Positions 34,919-44,252 are shown, counted from the first letter of the stretch. The stretch: DNA of 64,000 bases from CAYTRS01 sp964440305 (GCA_964440305.1 CAYTRS010000001.1:40175-104174); one strand, 5' to 3'. The notes: generated by a model not told the origin, from the sequence alone. Made by a program: numbers and translations.

Positions 34919-34989
34919 TGGACTTAGTGAGAATCGAACTCACGTTTCCGCAATGCGAATGCGATGTATTACCACTATACTATAAGCCC
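34919..34989 (-). tRNA. tRNA-Ala (anticodon CGC)
   Basis: 71-nt cloverleaf read on the minus strand: acceptor GGGCTTA/TAAGTCC, D arm GTAT/ATAC, anticodon stem TCGCA/TGCGG with loop TTCGCAT (anticodon CGC), T arm GTGAG/CTCAC with loop TTCGATT, discriminator A. The third acceptor pair is G-U, the alanine identity element. CCA is not encoded. It is the only tRNA I found in the window. Confidence 0.93.
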
Positions 34990-35060
34990 TTATTTTTAAA
35001 ATATCCTTTGTAAGGGATTTTAACATAAAAATTAAATTTGCCAAACAGTAGCAGAAGATT

Positions 35061-35175
35061 TAATATTATAGTAGCGACACAAAAAGCACGAATTACATGT
35101 GAATGATACGAAATAGATTTGAGATTTACTATTTAATATTCGTGGTATTCGTATACGTTCGCGGATCAGCGTCGT
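35061..35175. repeat. ATTCG-type inverted repeat before the amidohydrolase
   Basis: CACGAATTACATGTGAATGA...ACGAAATA on the left is mirrored by TATTCGTGGTATTCG...TATACGTTCG on the right. It is a relative of the elements at 36800-36880 and 55396-55438. It ends about 20 bases before the start codon at 35194. The rest of 34990-35193 is AT-rich with nothing recognised. Confidence 0.65.
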
Positions 35176-35193
35176 ATTAAATAAAAACAAAAA

Positions 35194-36798
35194 ATGTACG
35201 ACATCATAATAAAAAACGGAATCGTGATAGACGGAACGGGAGATAGGATGTATCGGGCCGATGTTGGAATAAAAGAAAGCGAAATTAAGGAAATCAGCAA
35301 TCTTGAAAGTGAGCACGCGGAAAAAATTATCGACGCTTCCGGAAAATATGTTTCCCCAGGCTTCATTGACGTTAATAATCACTCGGACACCTATTGGAGG
35401 ATTTTTCTGAGTCCGCGATTGGAGAGCCTGATTTATCAGGGAATTACAACCATTATTGGAGGAAATTGCGGCTCCTCGCTTGCTCCTCTGGTAAATGAGA
35501 ACATTATTCGAACTATTCAGAAGTGGGCGGACATAAAAAAAGTGAGTCTTAATTGGTTGCGGATGGGAGAATTCTTGGATGAAATGCAAAAAAGAAAATT
35601 ACCGGTTAATTTTGGAACTTTGGCAGGTCACGCCACCATGAGAAGAGGGCTTATCGGAGATGAAGTAAGAAGTCTTAGCGGGAATGAATTGGGAAAAATG
35701 AAAAGAATGCTTCGGGATGCAATGAGAGAAGGGGCGCTTGGTTTTTCCACGGGTCTTATTTACACGCATGCTAAGCTTGCTTCAGCCGAAGAAATTTATG
35801 AGTTAGCGGAGGTGGTAAAAGATTTTGATGGCGTGTATACTACCCATGTGCGAGGGGAATCTCAAGAGCTTATCAGTGCGGTGGAAGAGGCAATAAAAGT
35901 CTCAAAAAAAACCGGGGTTAGTTTGCATATTTCCCATCTAAAGGCAATCGGATCAAAAAATTGGCACCTAATGGAAGAAGCGTTGAATCTTATTGAAACT
36001 GCAAGAATGGATAATTTAGAAGTCAGCTTTGATATTTATCCTTATACTGAAACAGGATCGGTGCTTTATGTTTTTCTTCCTGATTGGGTGGCGGAAGGAG
36101 GAAAAAAATTAATGATCGGAAAACTCAAGGATCCGAAAATAAGAAAAGAAGTTATTAGAGGAATGAAGGCGGATTCTTTTGACTATTCTAAGGTTATGAT
36201 TTCCATCTCTCCTCTTGACAAAACGTTGAATAGAAGGAAAATAGTGGATATTGCTAAAACGCAGGGAAAATCAGTAGAGGAAACGCTAATTGATATTCTA
36301 ATTGCCAGTGAAGGTCGGGTAATAACAATAGCAGATGTCTTAAGCGAAAAAAATGTTTCAAAAGGAATCAGGAACCCATTTTCCATTATCGCTTCAAACG
36401 GTTCGGGGTATGACATTACCCACAAGGAAACGGGAGAACTTGTACATCCCAGGAATTTCGGTTCTTTTCCGAAATTTTTTGCTAAGTATGTTAGGGAGAG
36501 CAAGACCCTGAGCTGGGAAGAGGCAGTGAGTAAAGTTACAGGGAAGCCCGCCAAAAAATTCAACATTAAAAGAAGGGGAATAATAAAGGAAGGAAATTTT
36601 GCTGATCTAGTAGTGTTTGACCCGGAGAATATAAAAGATCTTGCGACAATTGACAATCCATATCAATACAGCAAGGGAATAGAATGGGTAATAATTAACG
36701 GCAAGATAGTTATTAGTGGCGGAAACTATGAGGATGCAAAGGCGGGAAGAATGATCAGAAATGAAAAGAAAACCATCTTCAGTCTTTTTGATAAATAG
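35194..36798 (+). CDS. D-aminoacylase-like amidohydrolase (N-acyl-D-amino-acid deacylase)
   Basis: 534-aa metal-dependent amidohydrolase. The N-terminal beta-sandwich YDIIIKNGIVIDGTGDRMYR leads into the barrel entry SPGFIDVNNHSD. The bridging-Cys motif is GGNCGSSLAP, and metal/substrate motifs THVRGE and HISHLKAIG are present. The C-terminus closes the sandwich with GNFADLVVFDPENI. These match N-acyl-D-amino-acid deacylases, which hydrolyse N-acyl-D-amino acids. The first metal motif reads NHSD rather than the usual HTHxD form. In a wall-remodelling context it may process D-amino acid amides. A link to the N-acyl amino acid cluster 10 kb away is only a possibility. Confidence 0.83.
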   Translation: MYDIIIKNGIVIDGTGDRMYRADVGIKESEIKEISNLESEHAEKIIDASGKYVSPGFIDVNNHSDTYWRIFLSPRLESLIYQGITTIIGGNCGSSLAPLVNENIIRTIQKWADIKKVSLNWLRMGEFLDEMQKRKLPVNFGTLAGHATMRRGLIGDEVRSLSGNELGKMKRMLRDAMREGALGFSTGLIYTHAKLASAEEIYELAEVVKDFDGVYTTHVRGESQELISAVEEAIKVSKKTGVSLHISHLKAIGSKNWHLMEEALNLIETARMDNLEVSFDIYPYTETGSVLYVFLPDWVAEGGKKLMIGKLKDPKIRKEVIRGMKADSFDYSKVMISISPLDKTLNRRKIVDIAKTQGKSVEETLIDILIASEGRVITIADVLSEKNVSKGIRNPFSIIASNGSGYDITHKETGELVHPRNFGSFPKFFAKYVRESKTLSWEEAVSKVTGKPAKKFNIKRRGIIKEGNFADLVVFDPENIKDLATIDNPYQYSKGIEWVIINGKIVISGGNYEDAKAGRMIRNEKKTIFSLFDK

Positions 36799-36799
36799 T

Positions 36800-36885
36800 A
36801 GCGATCCGAATGACACGAATTGCATGCGAATGACCCGAAATATATTTATTCGCAGCGTTCGTATGCATTCGTAGCTTGGTGTCTT
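36800..36885. repeat. ATTCG-type inverted repeat before murD
   Basis: GAATTGCATGCGAATGACCCGAA (about 36817-36839, here summarised by its ATGCGAATGA core) is mirrored by TTCGCAGCGTTCGTATGCATTCGTAG at 36849-36874. The right arm ends just before the murD ATG at 36889. Confidence 0.7.
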
Positions 36886-36888
36886 ATT

Positions 36889-38286
36889 ATGGATTTAGAT
36901 TTCTTCAAAAATAAAAAAGTAACGGTTTTTGGACTTGGCCTTCACGGCGGGGGGATTGGCGTTGTTGAGTTTTTGTCAAAAAAAGGAGCCAAAGTTATCG
37001 TCACGGATCTCAAGACAAAAGAAGAACTCAAGTCTTCCCTTGAAAAGCTTAATGGACTTAAGAATGTGGAATATGTTTTGGGACAGCATAGGTCGGAAGA
37101 TTTTACCAAGGTTGATATGGTGGTGAAAAATCCGGCTGTTCCTTGGAGCAATCAGAATGTAAAGTTGGCTTTGAAAAATAATGTTCCAGTGGAAATGGAT
37201 TCCAGCCTGTTTTTTAAGCTGTGCAAAAATCCAATTATTGGAATAACTGGAACAAAGGGTAAAACAACGACCTCAACAATGATTTATGAGATGTTGAGGG
37301 CTTGCGGGAAAAATCCAGTGAGGGTGGGAGTAGGGCAAATTCCGGTCCTTAACAGGCTGGATTTACTTGAGAAGAATTCAGTAGTTATTTTTGAGCTTTC
37401 CAGCTGGAGACTCTCGGCTTTGGGCAGAATAAAATCAAGTCCGTACATTTCCGTTGTCACAAATATTCTTCCCGATCATTTGAATTATTATAAATCAATG
37501 AAAGATTACGTCGCTGATAAAAAGAACATTTTTCTTTATCAAAAAAATAGTGATTGGCTGGTGATAAATAATGATAGTGAAGTAGCCCGCGAATTTCCGG
37601 AAGAATCTTCGGCAAAGATAATTAAGTTTTCCGAAAATCCGCTTAAGGAGGGAAATTCTATTTTTATTGAAGACGGGGCGATTTATCTGAATAACGGAAT
37701 TGATGCGAAAAAAATGATGGAGCTAAAAAATATGAAAATAAAAGGCGTTCATAATATTTTCAACATGATGGCGGCGATCGGAGCGGTTTATGCATTTGGA
37801 ATTCCATTCGAAAGAATTAAAAAATGTGCGGGAGTTTTCAAAGGGATTCCGCATCGGCTGGAGTTTGTGCGGGAAATTGGAGGGGTAAAATTTTATAACG
37901 ATACGGCAGCGACTGTTCCGGACGCAGTAATCTGCGCGCTCAATTCTTTTTCCGAGCCGATCGTTCTTATTGCTGGAGGGACAGATAAAAAATTGGATTT
38001 TGCCGAATTCGGAAAAGAAATAACAAAAAAGGTTAAGAATCTAATTTTAATCAAAGGCACTGCTACTGAAAAATTAATCGCTGAAATAAGAAAAAATTCT
38101 ACCGAAGAAAAGTTTCAAAATGCGGAAATTGTTGATTCAATGGAAAAAGCAGTTGAATCTGCCCGAAAATTAGCCCAATCAGGCGACGTTGTCCTGCTTT
38201 CTCCAGGTGCCGCCAGCTTCGGACTTTTCCTCAATGAGTTTGATCGGGGAGATAAATTTAAAGAAGTGATAAAAAAGCTAAAGTAA
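36889..38286 (+). CDS. murD: UDP-N-acetylmuramoyl-L-alanine--D-glutamate ligase
   Basis: Adds D-Glu to UDP-MurNAc-L-Ala in peptidoglycan synthesis. N-terminal Rossmann domain (VTVFGLGLHGGGIGVVEFLS), ATP-binding GITGTKGKTTTSTMI, central ELSSWRLSALGRI and TNILPDHLNYYKSM, and C-terminal PHRLEFVREIGGVKFYNDTA and LLSPGAASFGLF are all present. Length is 465 aa. The frame extends upstream into a repeat (from ATG 36820). ATG 36889 gives the normal N-terminus. Confidence 0.95.
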   Translation: MDLDFFKNKKVTVFGLGLHGGGIGVVEFLSKKGAKVIVTDLKTKEELKSSLEKLNGLKNVEYVLGQHRSEDFTKVDMVVKNPAVPWSNQNVKLALKNNVPVEMDSSLFFKLCKNPIIGITGTKGKTTTSTMIYEMLRACGKNPVRVGVGQIPVLNRLDLLEKNSVVIFELSSWRLSALGRIKSSPYISVVTNILPDHLNYYKSMKDYVADKKNIFLYQKNSDWLVINNDSEVAREFPEESSAKIIKFSENPLKEGNSIFIEDGAIYLNNGIDAKKMMELKNMKIKGVHNIFNMMAAIGAVYAFGIPFERIKKCAGVFKGIPHRLEFVREIGGVKFYNDTAATVPDAVICALNSFSEPIVLIAGGTDKKLDFAEFGKEITKKVKNLILIKGTATEKLIAEIRKNSTEEKFQNAEIVDSMEKAVESARKLAQSGDVVLLSPGAASFGLFLNEFDRGDKFKEVIKKLK

Positions 38287-38310
38287 ATTTAGATAATCTT
38301 CAAAGCCCGT

Positions 38311-38340
38311 ACTCTGCCTTTGTTTCTGCGGAGTTTTTTT
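38311..38340 (+). terminator. Intrinsic terminator after murD
   Basis: ACTCTGC (38311-38317) pairs with GCGGAGT (38328-38334) with one T-G wobble, followed by a T run to 38340. Confidence 0.8.
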
Positions 38341-38341
38341 A

Positions 38342-38370
38342 TTGCCATTTATGGAAATTACGGATATAAT
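38342..38370 (+). promoter_or_regulatory. glyS promoter
   Basis: TTGCCA (38342-38347), 17-nt spacer, TATAAT (38365-38370). Transcription would start near 38377, about 29 nt before the ATG. Confidence 0.7.
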
Positions 38371-38405
38371 AAAACCAGCTTAAAAAGTTAATTTTCTTTT
38401 GATTT

Positions 38406-39713
38406 ATGCCTCAAAATAAGGAAAAAAATAACGGTTTAATGGAAAAAATCGTTTCTCTTTGCAAGAGAAGGGGATTTGTATTCCCGGGATCGGAAATTTA
38501 TGGCGGGCTGGCGAATTCTTGGGACTTCGGTTCGTATGGAACGGAACTTAAAAATAACATCAAGCAATACTGGTGGAAAACTTTCGTAAAAGAACGGGGC
38601 GATATGGTCGGCCTGGACGCGGCGATAATAATGAATACAAAAGTTTGGGAAGCAAGCGGACACATTAAAGAATTCAAAGATCCGCTGACCGAATGCAAAA
38701 AGTGCCACAGGCGCTTTAGAGCGGAGGATATTGAGGGAGTATGCCCGGAATGCGGAGGGGAAACAACTCTTCCTCGGCCCTTCAGCGGTTTGATGAAAAC
38801 TTTTCTCGGTCCGACGGAGGATATTTCCGCGGAAGCATATCTCCGTCCGGAAACAGCGCAAGGAATTTTCGTCAATTTCAAAAATCTAACCGATACTGCC
38901 AGAAAAAAAATTCCTTTCGGAGTGGGACAGATTGGAAAAGCTTTCCGCAATGAAATAACTCCGGGAAATTTCATTTTTCGCACGCGGGAATTTGAGCAGA
39001 TGGAAATTGAATATTTTTTTAATCCCGAAAAAGACGACTGGAAAGAAAAATTTGAAATGTGGCTTGAGGAGATCAAAAAGTGGATGAAAGCGGTGGGAAT
39101 AGATGAAAAAAAATTGTTTTTCCATGAAATTCCGGATGGCGAGCGGGCGCATTATTCCAAACGAACGATTGATATTGAATTTGAATATCCTTTTGGAAGA
39201 AAAGAACTATTTGGTCTTGCATATCGTACTGACTATGATCTTAAAAAGCATAATATAAAATATAAGGATCCGGAAACAAACGAAGAATATTTTCCTCATA
39301 TCATTGAGCCGAGTTTAGGAGTAGATCGGGCAATGCTGGCAATTATGCTCTCCGCTTATAATGAAGAAAATGTTAACGGGGAAATGAGGGTGGTGATGAA
39401 GTTTGACAAGAAAATTGCTCCAATCAAGATTGCTGTTTTTCCGCTTCTCAAAAACAAGCCAGAGCTTGTTTCTAAGGCAAAAGAGGTGTATGATTCCTTG
39501 AAGTCTTCCTATATGTGTGAGTTTGATGATAATGGAAACATTGGAAAAAGATACCGTCGGCAAGATGAAATCGGAACTCCCTATTGTTTGACTATTGACT
39601 TTGATACAATAAAAGACAGTATGGTTACAGTCAGGGATAGGGACACAATGGAACAGAGTAGAATAAACATTGACGGATTAAAAAATTATCTGGAAGATAA
39701 ATTTAATAATTAG
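38406..39713 (+). CDS. glyS: Glycyl-tRNA synthetase (dimeric class II type)
   Basis: Charges tRNA-Gly. Class II motifs are clear: ICKRRGFVFPGSEIYGG-like N-terminus (CKRRGFVFPGSEIYGGLANS), motif 2 region FRNEITPGNFIFRTREFEQM and motif 3 EPSLGVDRAMLAIM. A zinc-binding insert CKKCHRRF...CPECGG lies at about residues 98-117. The C-terminal anticodon-binding domain (KIAPIKIAVFPLLKNKPELV) is present. The 435-aa single chain is the alpha2 form, not the alpha2-beta2 GlyQ/GlyS form. Confidence 0.95.
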   Translation: MPQNKEKNNGLMEKIVSLCKRRGFVFPGSEIYGGLANSWDFGSYGTELKNNIKQYWWKTFVKERGDMVGLDAAIIMNTKVWEASGHIKEFKDPLTECKKCHRRFRAEDIEGVCPECGGETTLPRPFSGLMKTFLGPTEDISAEAYLRPETAQGIFVNFKNLTDTARKKIPFGVGQIGKAFRNEITPGNFIFRTREFEQMEIEYFFNPEKDDWKEKFEMWLEEIKKWMKAVGIDEKKLFFHEIPDGERAHYSKRTIDIEFEYPFGRKELFGLAYRTDYDLKKHNIKYKDPETNEEYFPHIIEPSLGVDRAMLAIMLSAYNEENVNGEMRVVMKFDKKIAPIKIAVFPLLKNKPELVSKAKEVYDSLKSSYMCEFDDNGNIGKRYRRQDEIGTPYCLTIDFDTIKDSMVTVRDRDTMEQSRINIDGLKNYLEDKFNN

Positions 39714-39730
39714 GAAAATATTCAGGATCT

Positions 39731-40999
39731 ATGGATTATAAAAAGACCGTTTTAAAAAATGGACTAAGAACCATTACTGTTCCCATGAAAGGAACGCAGA
39801 CCGTGACTATTGTGGTCATGGTAGGAGTCGGCTCCCGATATGAAACTGAAAAAGAAGCCGGACTTTCCCATTTCATTGAGCATATGTTTTTCAAGGGAAC
39901 GAAAAAGCGCCCCAATACGCTCGCGATTTCAGAAGAGCTTGATTCTGTCGGAGGAGAATATAACGCTTTCACTTCAAAGGACAAAACTGGATATTATGCC
40001 AAAGTCGATGTCAAGCATTTTGAAAAAGCACTGGATGTCGTTTCCGACATATATCTCAATTCAAAAATAGAAAGAAGAGAAATAGATCGCGAGCGGGGGA
40101 CGATTATTCAAGAACTTAATATGTATGAAGATACTCCCCTAATGAGCATCGGGGATGTTTTTGAAACCCTCCTTTATGACGGAAACGAACTGGGAAGGGA
40201 AATCATCGGCTACAAAAAAACACTTAAATCCTTAGAAAGAAAAGATTTTATTGATTACATAAACAGATTCTATGTCTCGAACGACACGGTAATTTGTATT
40301 GCGGGGAATATAGATGAGAAAAGCGCTATTAAAAAAGTTAGCAAATATTTTTCAGGGATGAGAAAGGGAAAGAAGATATCCTTTAATAAAGTAAGAGAAA
40401 GCCAAAAAAAGCCTGAAGTTAGAGTAAAATATAAAGATACAGAACAGACCCACCTCGTTCTAGGAGCGAGGGCTTATCCGATGGGCCACAAAGACAGGTT
40501 TGTGTTATCGCTGATCTCAATAATACTAGGCGGAAATATGAGTAGCCGGCTGTTTATGGAAGTTAGGGAAAGAAGGGGGCTGGCATATTATGTGAAAACG
40601 CAAAAAGAGAGCTATCGAGATTGCGGTTATTTGGCAACCCAATCGGGAGTAGATCACGGGAATCTTAAAAAAACCGTAGAAGTTATCCTGAACGAGTACA
40701 AAAAAATAGCTGCTCAAAAAGTTTCCTCAAGAGAGCTTCAAAAAGCGAAGGATTTCATAAGAGGAAAAGCGGTAATGGGCTTTGAATCATCGGACGAAGT
40801 GGCCATGTTTTTTATTGAGCAGGAATTAATGGAAAATGAGATCATGACAATGAAAGAAATTTTTAGGAGAATTGACGCGGTTACGCCCAATGATATCCAG
40901 CGCGTGGCGAAAGACATATTTCAAAATAAAAAAATTAATTTGGCGGTAATCGGTCCTCATGATAATGAAAAAGAGCTAATTAAAATTTTAAACTTTTAA
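39731..40999 (+). CDS. M16-family zinc protease (pitrilysin/MPP-like)
   Basis: 422 aa. The inverted zinc motif HFIEH (H-x-x-E-H, near residue 48) is present, and the distal Glu is provided by ERGTIIQELNMYEDTP. The second half is the catalytically silent lobe with RERRGLAYYVKTQKESYRD (the R-Y pair). It is a normal size for the bacterial single-unit M16B group. These enzymes degrade or trim peptides. Its role here is unknown. The next gene starts 4 bases later. Confidence 0.9.
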   Translation: MDYKKTVLKNGLRTITVPMKGTQTVTIVVMVGVGSRYETEKEAGLSHFIEHMFFKGTKKRPNTLAISEELDSVGGEYNAFTSKDKTGYYAKVDVKHFEKALDVVSDIYLNSKIERREIDRERGTIIQELNMYEDTPLMSIGDVFETLLYDGNELGREIIGYKKTLKSLERKDFIDYINRFYVSNDTVICIAGNIDEKSAIKKVSKYFSGMRKGKKISFNKVRESQKKPEVRVKYKDTEQTHLVLGARAYPMGHKDRFVLSLISIILGGNMSSRLFMEVRERRGLAYYVKTQKESYRDCGYLATQSGVDHGNLKKTVEVILNEYKKIAAQKVSSRELQKAKDFIRGKAVMGFESSDEVAMFFIEQELMENEIMTMKEIFRRIDAVTPNDIQRVAKDIFQNKKINLAVIGPHDNEKELIKILNF

Positions 41000-41003
41000 T
41001 TTT

Positions 41004-42032
41004 ATGGAAAAGACACAATTTGAAATATCTCCGCAAACGATTATTAAGGCAATCTTCATTATTTTGGGGATCTGGTTTTTATATCTCATCCGGGATGTTA
41101 TTGTGATACTTTTTATTTCACTTATCATCGTAGCTGCTATCGAACCGACCGTAGATTTTCTGAAAAGAAAAAAAATTCCCAGATCGTTTTCAGTGCTGGT
41201 CATCTATCTCTTGCTGTTTACTCTGGTCGGATTATTATTTTCATTTCTCATTCCTTCTTTGGTAAATCAATTCAAGGATTTTTCTGAAAATTTTCCCAGA
41301 TATACGGAAGCTTTTCTGAAAACTTACGGAGGGATAGAAAAATTTTTGGGGACTTTCGGATTTGAGATGCAGGACGCTAATATTTTGGGCGATCTAGGAA
41401 GTAAAATAACGGAAGGCTCGGCAAATATATTTTCCAAAACTATCGGCGTTTTTTCGGGATTCTTCTCTTTTCTTATAGTTCTTTCCCTTGTTTTTTATTT
41501 ATCTGTTGAGGAAGACGGGATGCAGAAATTCGTTTCTTCATTTGTCCCGGCCAGTCGTCGGGAATATGCCGTTTCTCTGGCGGAAAGAGTTAAGACAAAA
41601 GTGGGAAAGTGGCTTCAGGGTCAGCTCCTTCTAATGCTTATAATTTTCATACTTTATTATATTGTTCTCTCCATTTTGGGTGTTCCTTATGCTTTGATTT
41701 TGGCCGTAATTGGAGGGATCTTGGAAATCGTGCCTTATCTGGGTCCGATTATTTCCACAGTTATTGCTACCATTATCGGATTCTTTATTTCTCCGGCTAC
41801 CGGATTTATGGTTTTAGGAGGATATGTGATAATCCAACAGCTGGAAAATAATGTTATTGTTCCCCAGATAATGAAAAAAACAGTGGGGCTTAATCCGATA
41901 ATAGTAATTCTGGTTTTGCTCATTGGGGCAAAAATCGGAGGAACCATGGGAGCCATTCTTGCCATTCCCATTGCTACAATAATAGGGATTCTTCTTGAAG
42001 ACACGATGAATTATAGGATGAAAAACAGCTGA
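41004..42032 (+). CDS. AI-2E family (PerM/UPF0118) membrane transporter
   Basis: 342 aa with about seven to eight hydrophobic helices. The family core is seen as VPYALILAVIGGILEIVPYL, then GPIISTVIATIIGF and LENNVIVPQIMKKTVGLNPI, then GGTMGAILAIPIATIIGI. The family includes exporters of small molecules and Na+/H+ antiporters, so the substrate cannot be assigned. Its TGA overlaps the next ATG by one base (TGATG). Confidence 0.88.
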   Translation: MEKTQFEISPQTIIKAIFIILGIWFLYLIRDVIVILFISLIIVAAIEPTVDFLKRKKIPRSFSVLVIYLLLFTLVGLLFSFLIPSLVNQFKDFSENFPRYTEAFLKTYGGIEKFLGTFGFEMQDANILGDLGSKITEGSANIFSKTIGVFSGFFSFLIVLSLVFYLSVEEDGMQKFVSSFVPASRREYAVSLAERVKTKVGKWLQGQLLLMLIIFILYYIVLSILGVPYALILAVIGGILEIVPYLGPIISTVIATIIGFFISPATGFMVLGGYVIIQQLENNVIVPQIMKKTVGLNPIIVILVLLIGAKIGGTMGAILAIPIATIIGILLEDTMNYRMKNS

Positions 42033-42970
42033 TGTTTTCCCTAGTTCAGAAAAATATCTTAGAAACAGTCGTTTATTATGACGGACTTAATTATCCGCTC
42101 ACGGCTTTTGAAGTTTGGAAGCATTTGATCAGTATTAAAGTTTCAGTAGACGACAGACAAGGAAGCGGGGCCGTTCTAAAGGAAATAGTTTGCGAACTTG
42201 ATGGAAAAGAAATGGGAAAATATATTGAAGAGTTCAGGGGTTTTTATTTTCTTAGAGGAAAGAAAGAATTGGTTGAGAGAAGGATCAAGGGAAACAAAAT
42301 AGCCTACGGTAAGATAAAGAGACTTAGAAAAACGGCTTTCTTTTTACGCTTCATGCCCTTTGTGAGAATGGTGGCTGTTACGGGAAAGTTGGCAATGAAA
42401 AATGCAAACAAGAAAAGCGATTGGGATTTGCTTATTGTCTTTAAATCGGGGAAAATTTGGACAGGGAGGCTATTAATTTCCACACTTCTTCATATAATTG
42501 GGAAAAGAAGGCATGGCGGGAAAATAAAGGACAGGATATGTCTTAATTATTTTCTAACTGAAAAATTCTTGGAGATAGAAAAGAAAGATTTGTTTTCCTC
42601 GGGAGAGTATTTTTTCGCCTTTCCGCTTTTTGGAGAAAAGCTGTACAGGGATTTTCAGGAAAAAAATTCCTGGATTGCGGATTTTAAGGCTAATTATGAC
42701 TTGGAAGAAAACAAGATTCTAAAAATCGTCAAAGACAGTGTTTTTTCAAAAAAAATAAGATCTCTCGGTGAATTTATTTTTAGCCCTGATTTTTTAGAAA
42801 ACTTGTTGCGTAAAATAGAAAAGGAAAAAATACAAAAAAATCCGCTTACTTTTTTGGAAGGAAGTTATATCAAGGCTTCCGACCAGTCTCTTATTTTCCT
42901 TCCCAAGCCCCAAGGTCCGAAAATAATTAAAAAGTTTGGGGAAAAAATTTCGGAATTGGGCATAAAATGA
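42032..42970 (+). CDS. Nucleotidyltransferase-like protein of unknown role
   Basis: 312 aa. The stretch VRMVAVTGKLAMKNANKKSD followed by WDLLIVF resembles the minimal nucleotidyltransferase core (G-S/K-x...D-x-D), here with D-W-D as candidate metal ligands. The N-terminal 90 residues look like a winged-helix (MFSLVQKNILETVVYYDGLN). A Lys-rich C-terminus follows. I know similar lone proteins in candidate phyla but no tested function. It is translationally coupled to the transporter and 4 bases ahead of uvrC. Confidence 0.55.
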   Translation: MFSLVQKNILETVVYYDGLNYPLTAFEVWKHLISIKVSVDDRQGSGAVLKEIVCELDGKEMGKYIEEFRGFYFLRGKKELVERRIKGNKIAYGKIKRLRKTAFFLRFMPFVRMVAVTGKLAMKNANKKSDWDLLIVFKSGKIWTGRLLISTLLHIIGKRRHGGKIKDRICLNYFLTEKFLEIEKKDLFSSGEYFFAFPLFGEKLYRDFQEKNSWIADFKANYDLEENKILKIVKDSVFSKKIRSLGEFIFSPDFLENLLRKIEKEKIQKNPLTFLEGSYIKASDQSLIFLPKPQGPKIIKKFGEKISELGIK

Positions 42971-42974
42971 AAAA

Positions 42975-44252
42975 ATGGCTCGAAATAATATAAAAAATAA
43001 GATAAAGGATATTTCCCAAAATCCTGGCGTTTACATATTCAAGGATAAATCTGGCCGGGTTTTGTATGTGGGAAAAGCAGCGGTGCTTCGGGAAAGGGTG
43101 CGGTCGTATTTTTCCGGAACGGACGCCAGAGGACAAATCCCATCCTTGATGAAAAAAGCCAAATATTTGGAAACAATAGAAACCGATTCAGTTCTGGAGG
43201 CAGTTATTTTGGAAGCCAATCTGATTAAGGATCTTAAACCGCCGTATAACATCAAAGACAAGGATGATAAATCCTTTTCCTATATAATTCTTACCAAAGA
43301 AGAATTTCCAAAATTTTTGATAGTTCGGGAAACTGATCTCAAAGAGGTAAAAAAAATAAAGCACGGAAATAAAAAAATTCATTATGTTAAAACATTCGGT
43401 CCCTATACGTCCAAGCGACAGATAGAAACAGCATTAAAAATTTTGCGCAAGGTTTTTCCTTTCCATCTGAATGACAAAAAAACAGAAAAGGGTTGCCTGG
43501 ATTTCCAGATCGGATTGTGCCCGGGACCGTATGCAAAAGCGATTTCCAGGGAGGATTACCTTCAAAATATCAGAAGCATAAAAATGATTCTTGAGGGGAA
43601 GAAAGGGGGACTTATAAAAAAAATGGAAAAAGAAATGAGAGAATCTGCGAAAAAGGAAGATTTCGAAAAAGCTAAAATTCTGCGAGATAAAATTTTTTCC
43701 CTGAAGCATATTCGGGATATGGCTCTGATCTTAAATGATATGCAGCATGACACACGCGATAAAGAAAAGAACATAGATTACCGGGAAATAAGAATAGAAG
43801 CCTATGATGTTTCTGATATTTCCGGAAAATATGCAGTCGGAACGATGGCGGTTTTCAAAGGAAATGCGGCCGAAAAATCACAATACCGGAAATTCAAAAT
43901 CAGAACGATTGAAGGAGCTAATGATATTGGAATGATGAAAGAAATTTTAACTCGCAGATTCAAGAATAATTGGCCATTACCGGATCTTGTCCTTCTTGAC
44001 GGAGGATTAGGGCATCTCAATATGGGAACAAAAGTTCTTAGGGAATTTTCTTTGAATATTCCGATTGCGGCAGTTGCCAAAGGTCCGGAAAGGAAAAATC
44101 AGGAAATAAGAATCATAAATAATAAACTTTCCTTCTTAGAATTAAAACATGTGCTAGGGGATAAAAAATTGATAAAAATCATTATGGATGAAGTTCACCG
44201 ATTCGCCATTACTTATCATAAAAAATTGAGGAAGAAAGGATTTCTGGAATAA
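42975..44252 (+). CDS. uvrC: Excinuclease ABC subunit C, short form
   Basis: Dual-incision nuclease of nucleotide excision repair. The GIY-YIG domain (NPGVYIFKDKSGRVLYVGKA), a Cys-rich region (KGCLDFQIGLCPGPYA), a UVR motif (KKEDFEKAKILRDKIFSL) and an RNase-H-like 3'/5' nuclease half (AYDVSDISGKYAVGTMAVF, LVLLDGGLGHL) are present. It ends at HRFAITYHKKLRKKGFLE, so the C-terminal tandem helix-hairpin-helix DNA-binding domain of typical 600-aa UvrC is absent. At 425 aa it may be a natural short form. Confidence 0.9.
   Translation: MARNNIKNKIKDISQNPGVYIFKDKSGRVLYVGKAAVLRERVRSYFSGTDARGQIPSLMKKAKYLETIETDSVLEAVILEANLIKDLKPPYNIKDKDDKSFSYIILTKEEFPKFLIVRETDLKEVKKIKHGNKKIHYVKTFGPYTSKRQIETALKILRKVFPFHLNDKKTEKGCLDFQIGLCPGPYAKAISREDYLQNIRSIKMILEGKKGGLIKKMEKEMRESAKKEDFEKAKILRDKIFSLKHIRDMALILNDMQHDTRDKEKNIDYREIRIEAYDVSDISGKYAVGTMAVFKGNAAEKSQYRKFKIRTIEGANDIGMMKEILTRRFKNNWPLPDLVLLDGGLGHLNMGTKVLREFSLNIPIAAVAKGPERKNQEIRIINNKLSFLELKHVLGDKKLIKIIMDEVHRFAITYHKKLRKKGFLE

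Noticed and set aside
42032..44252. Homing endonuclease for the GIY-YIG gene
   Set aside because: The GIY-YIG domain is followed by UVR and RNase-H-like UvrC domains, so it is UvrC.
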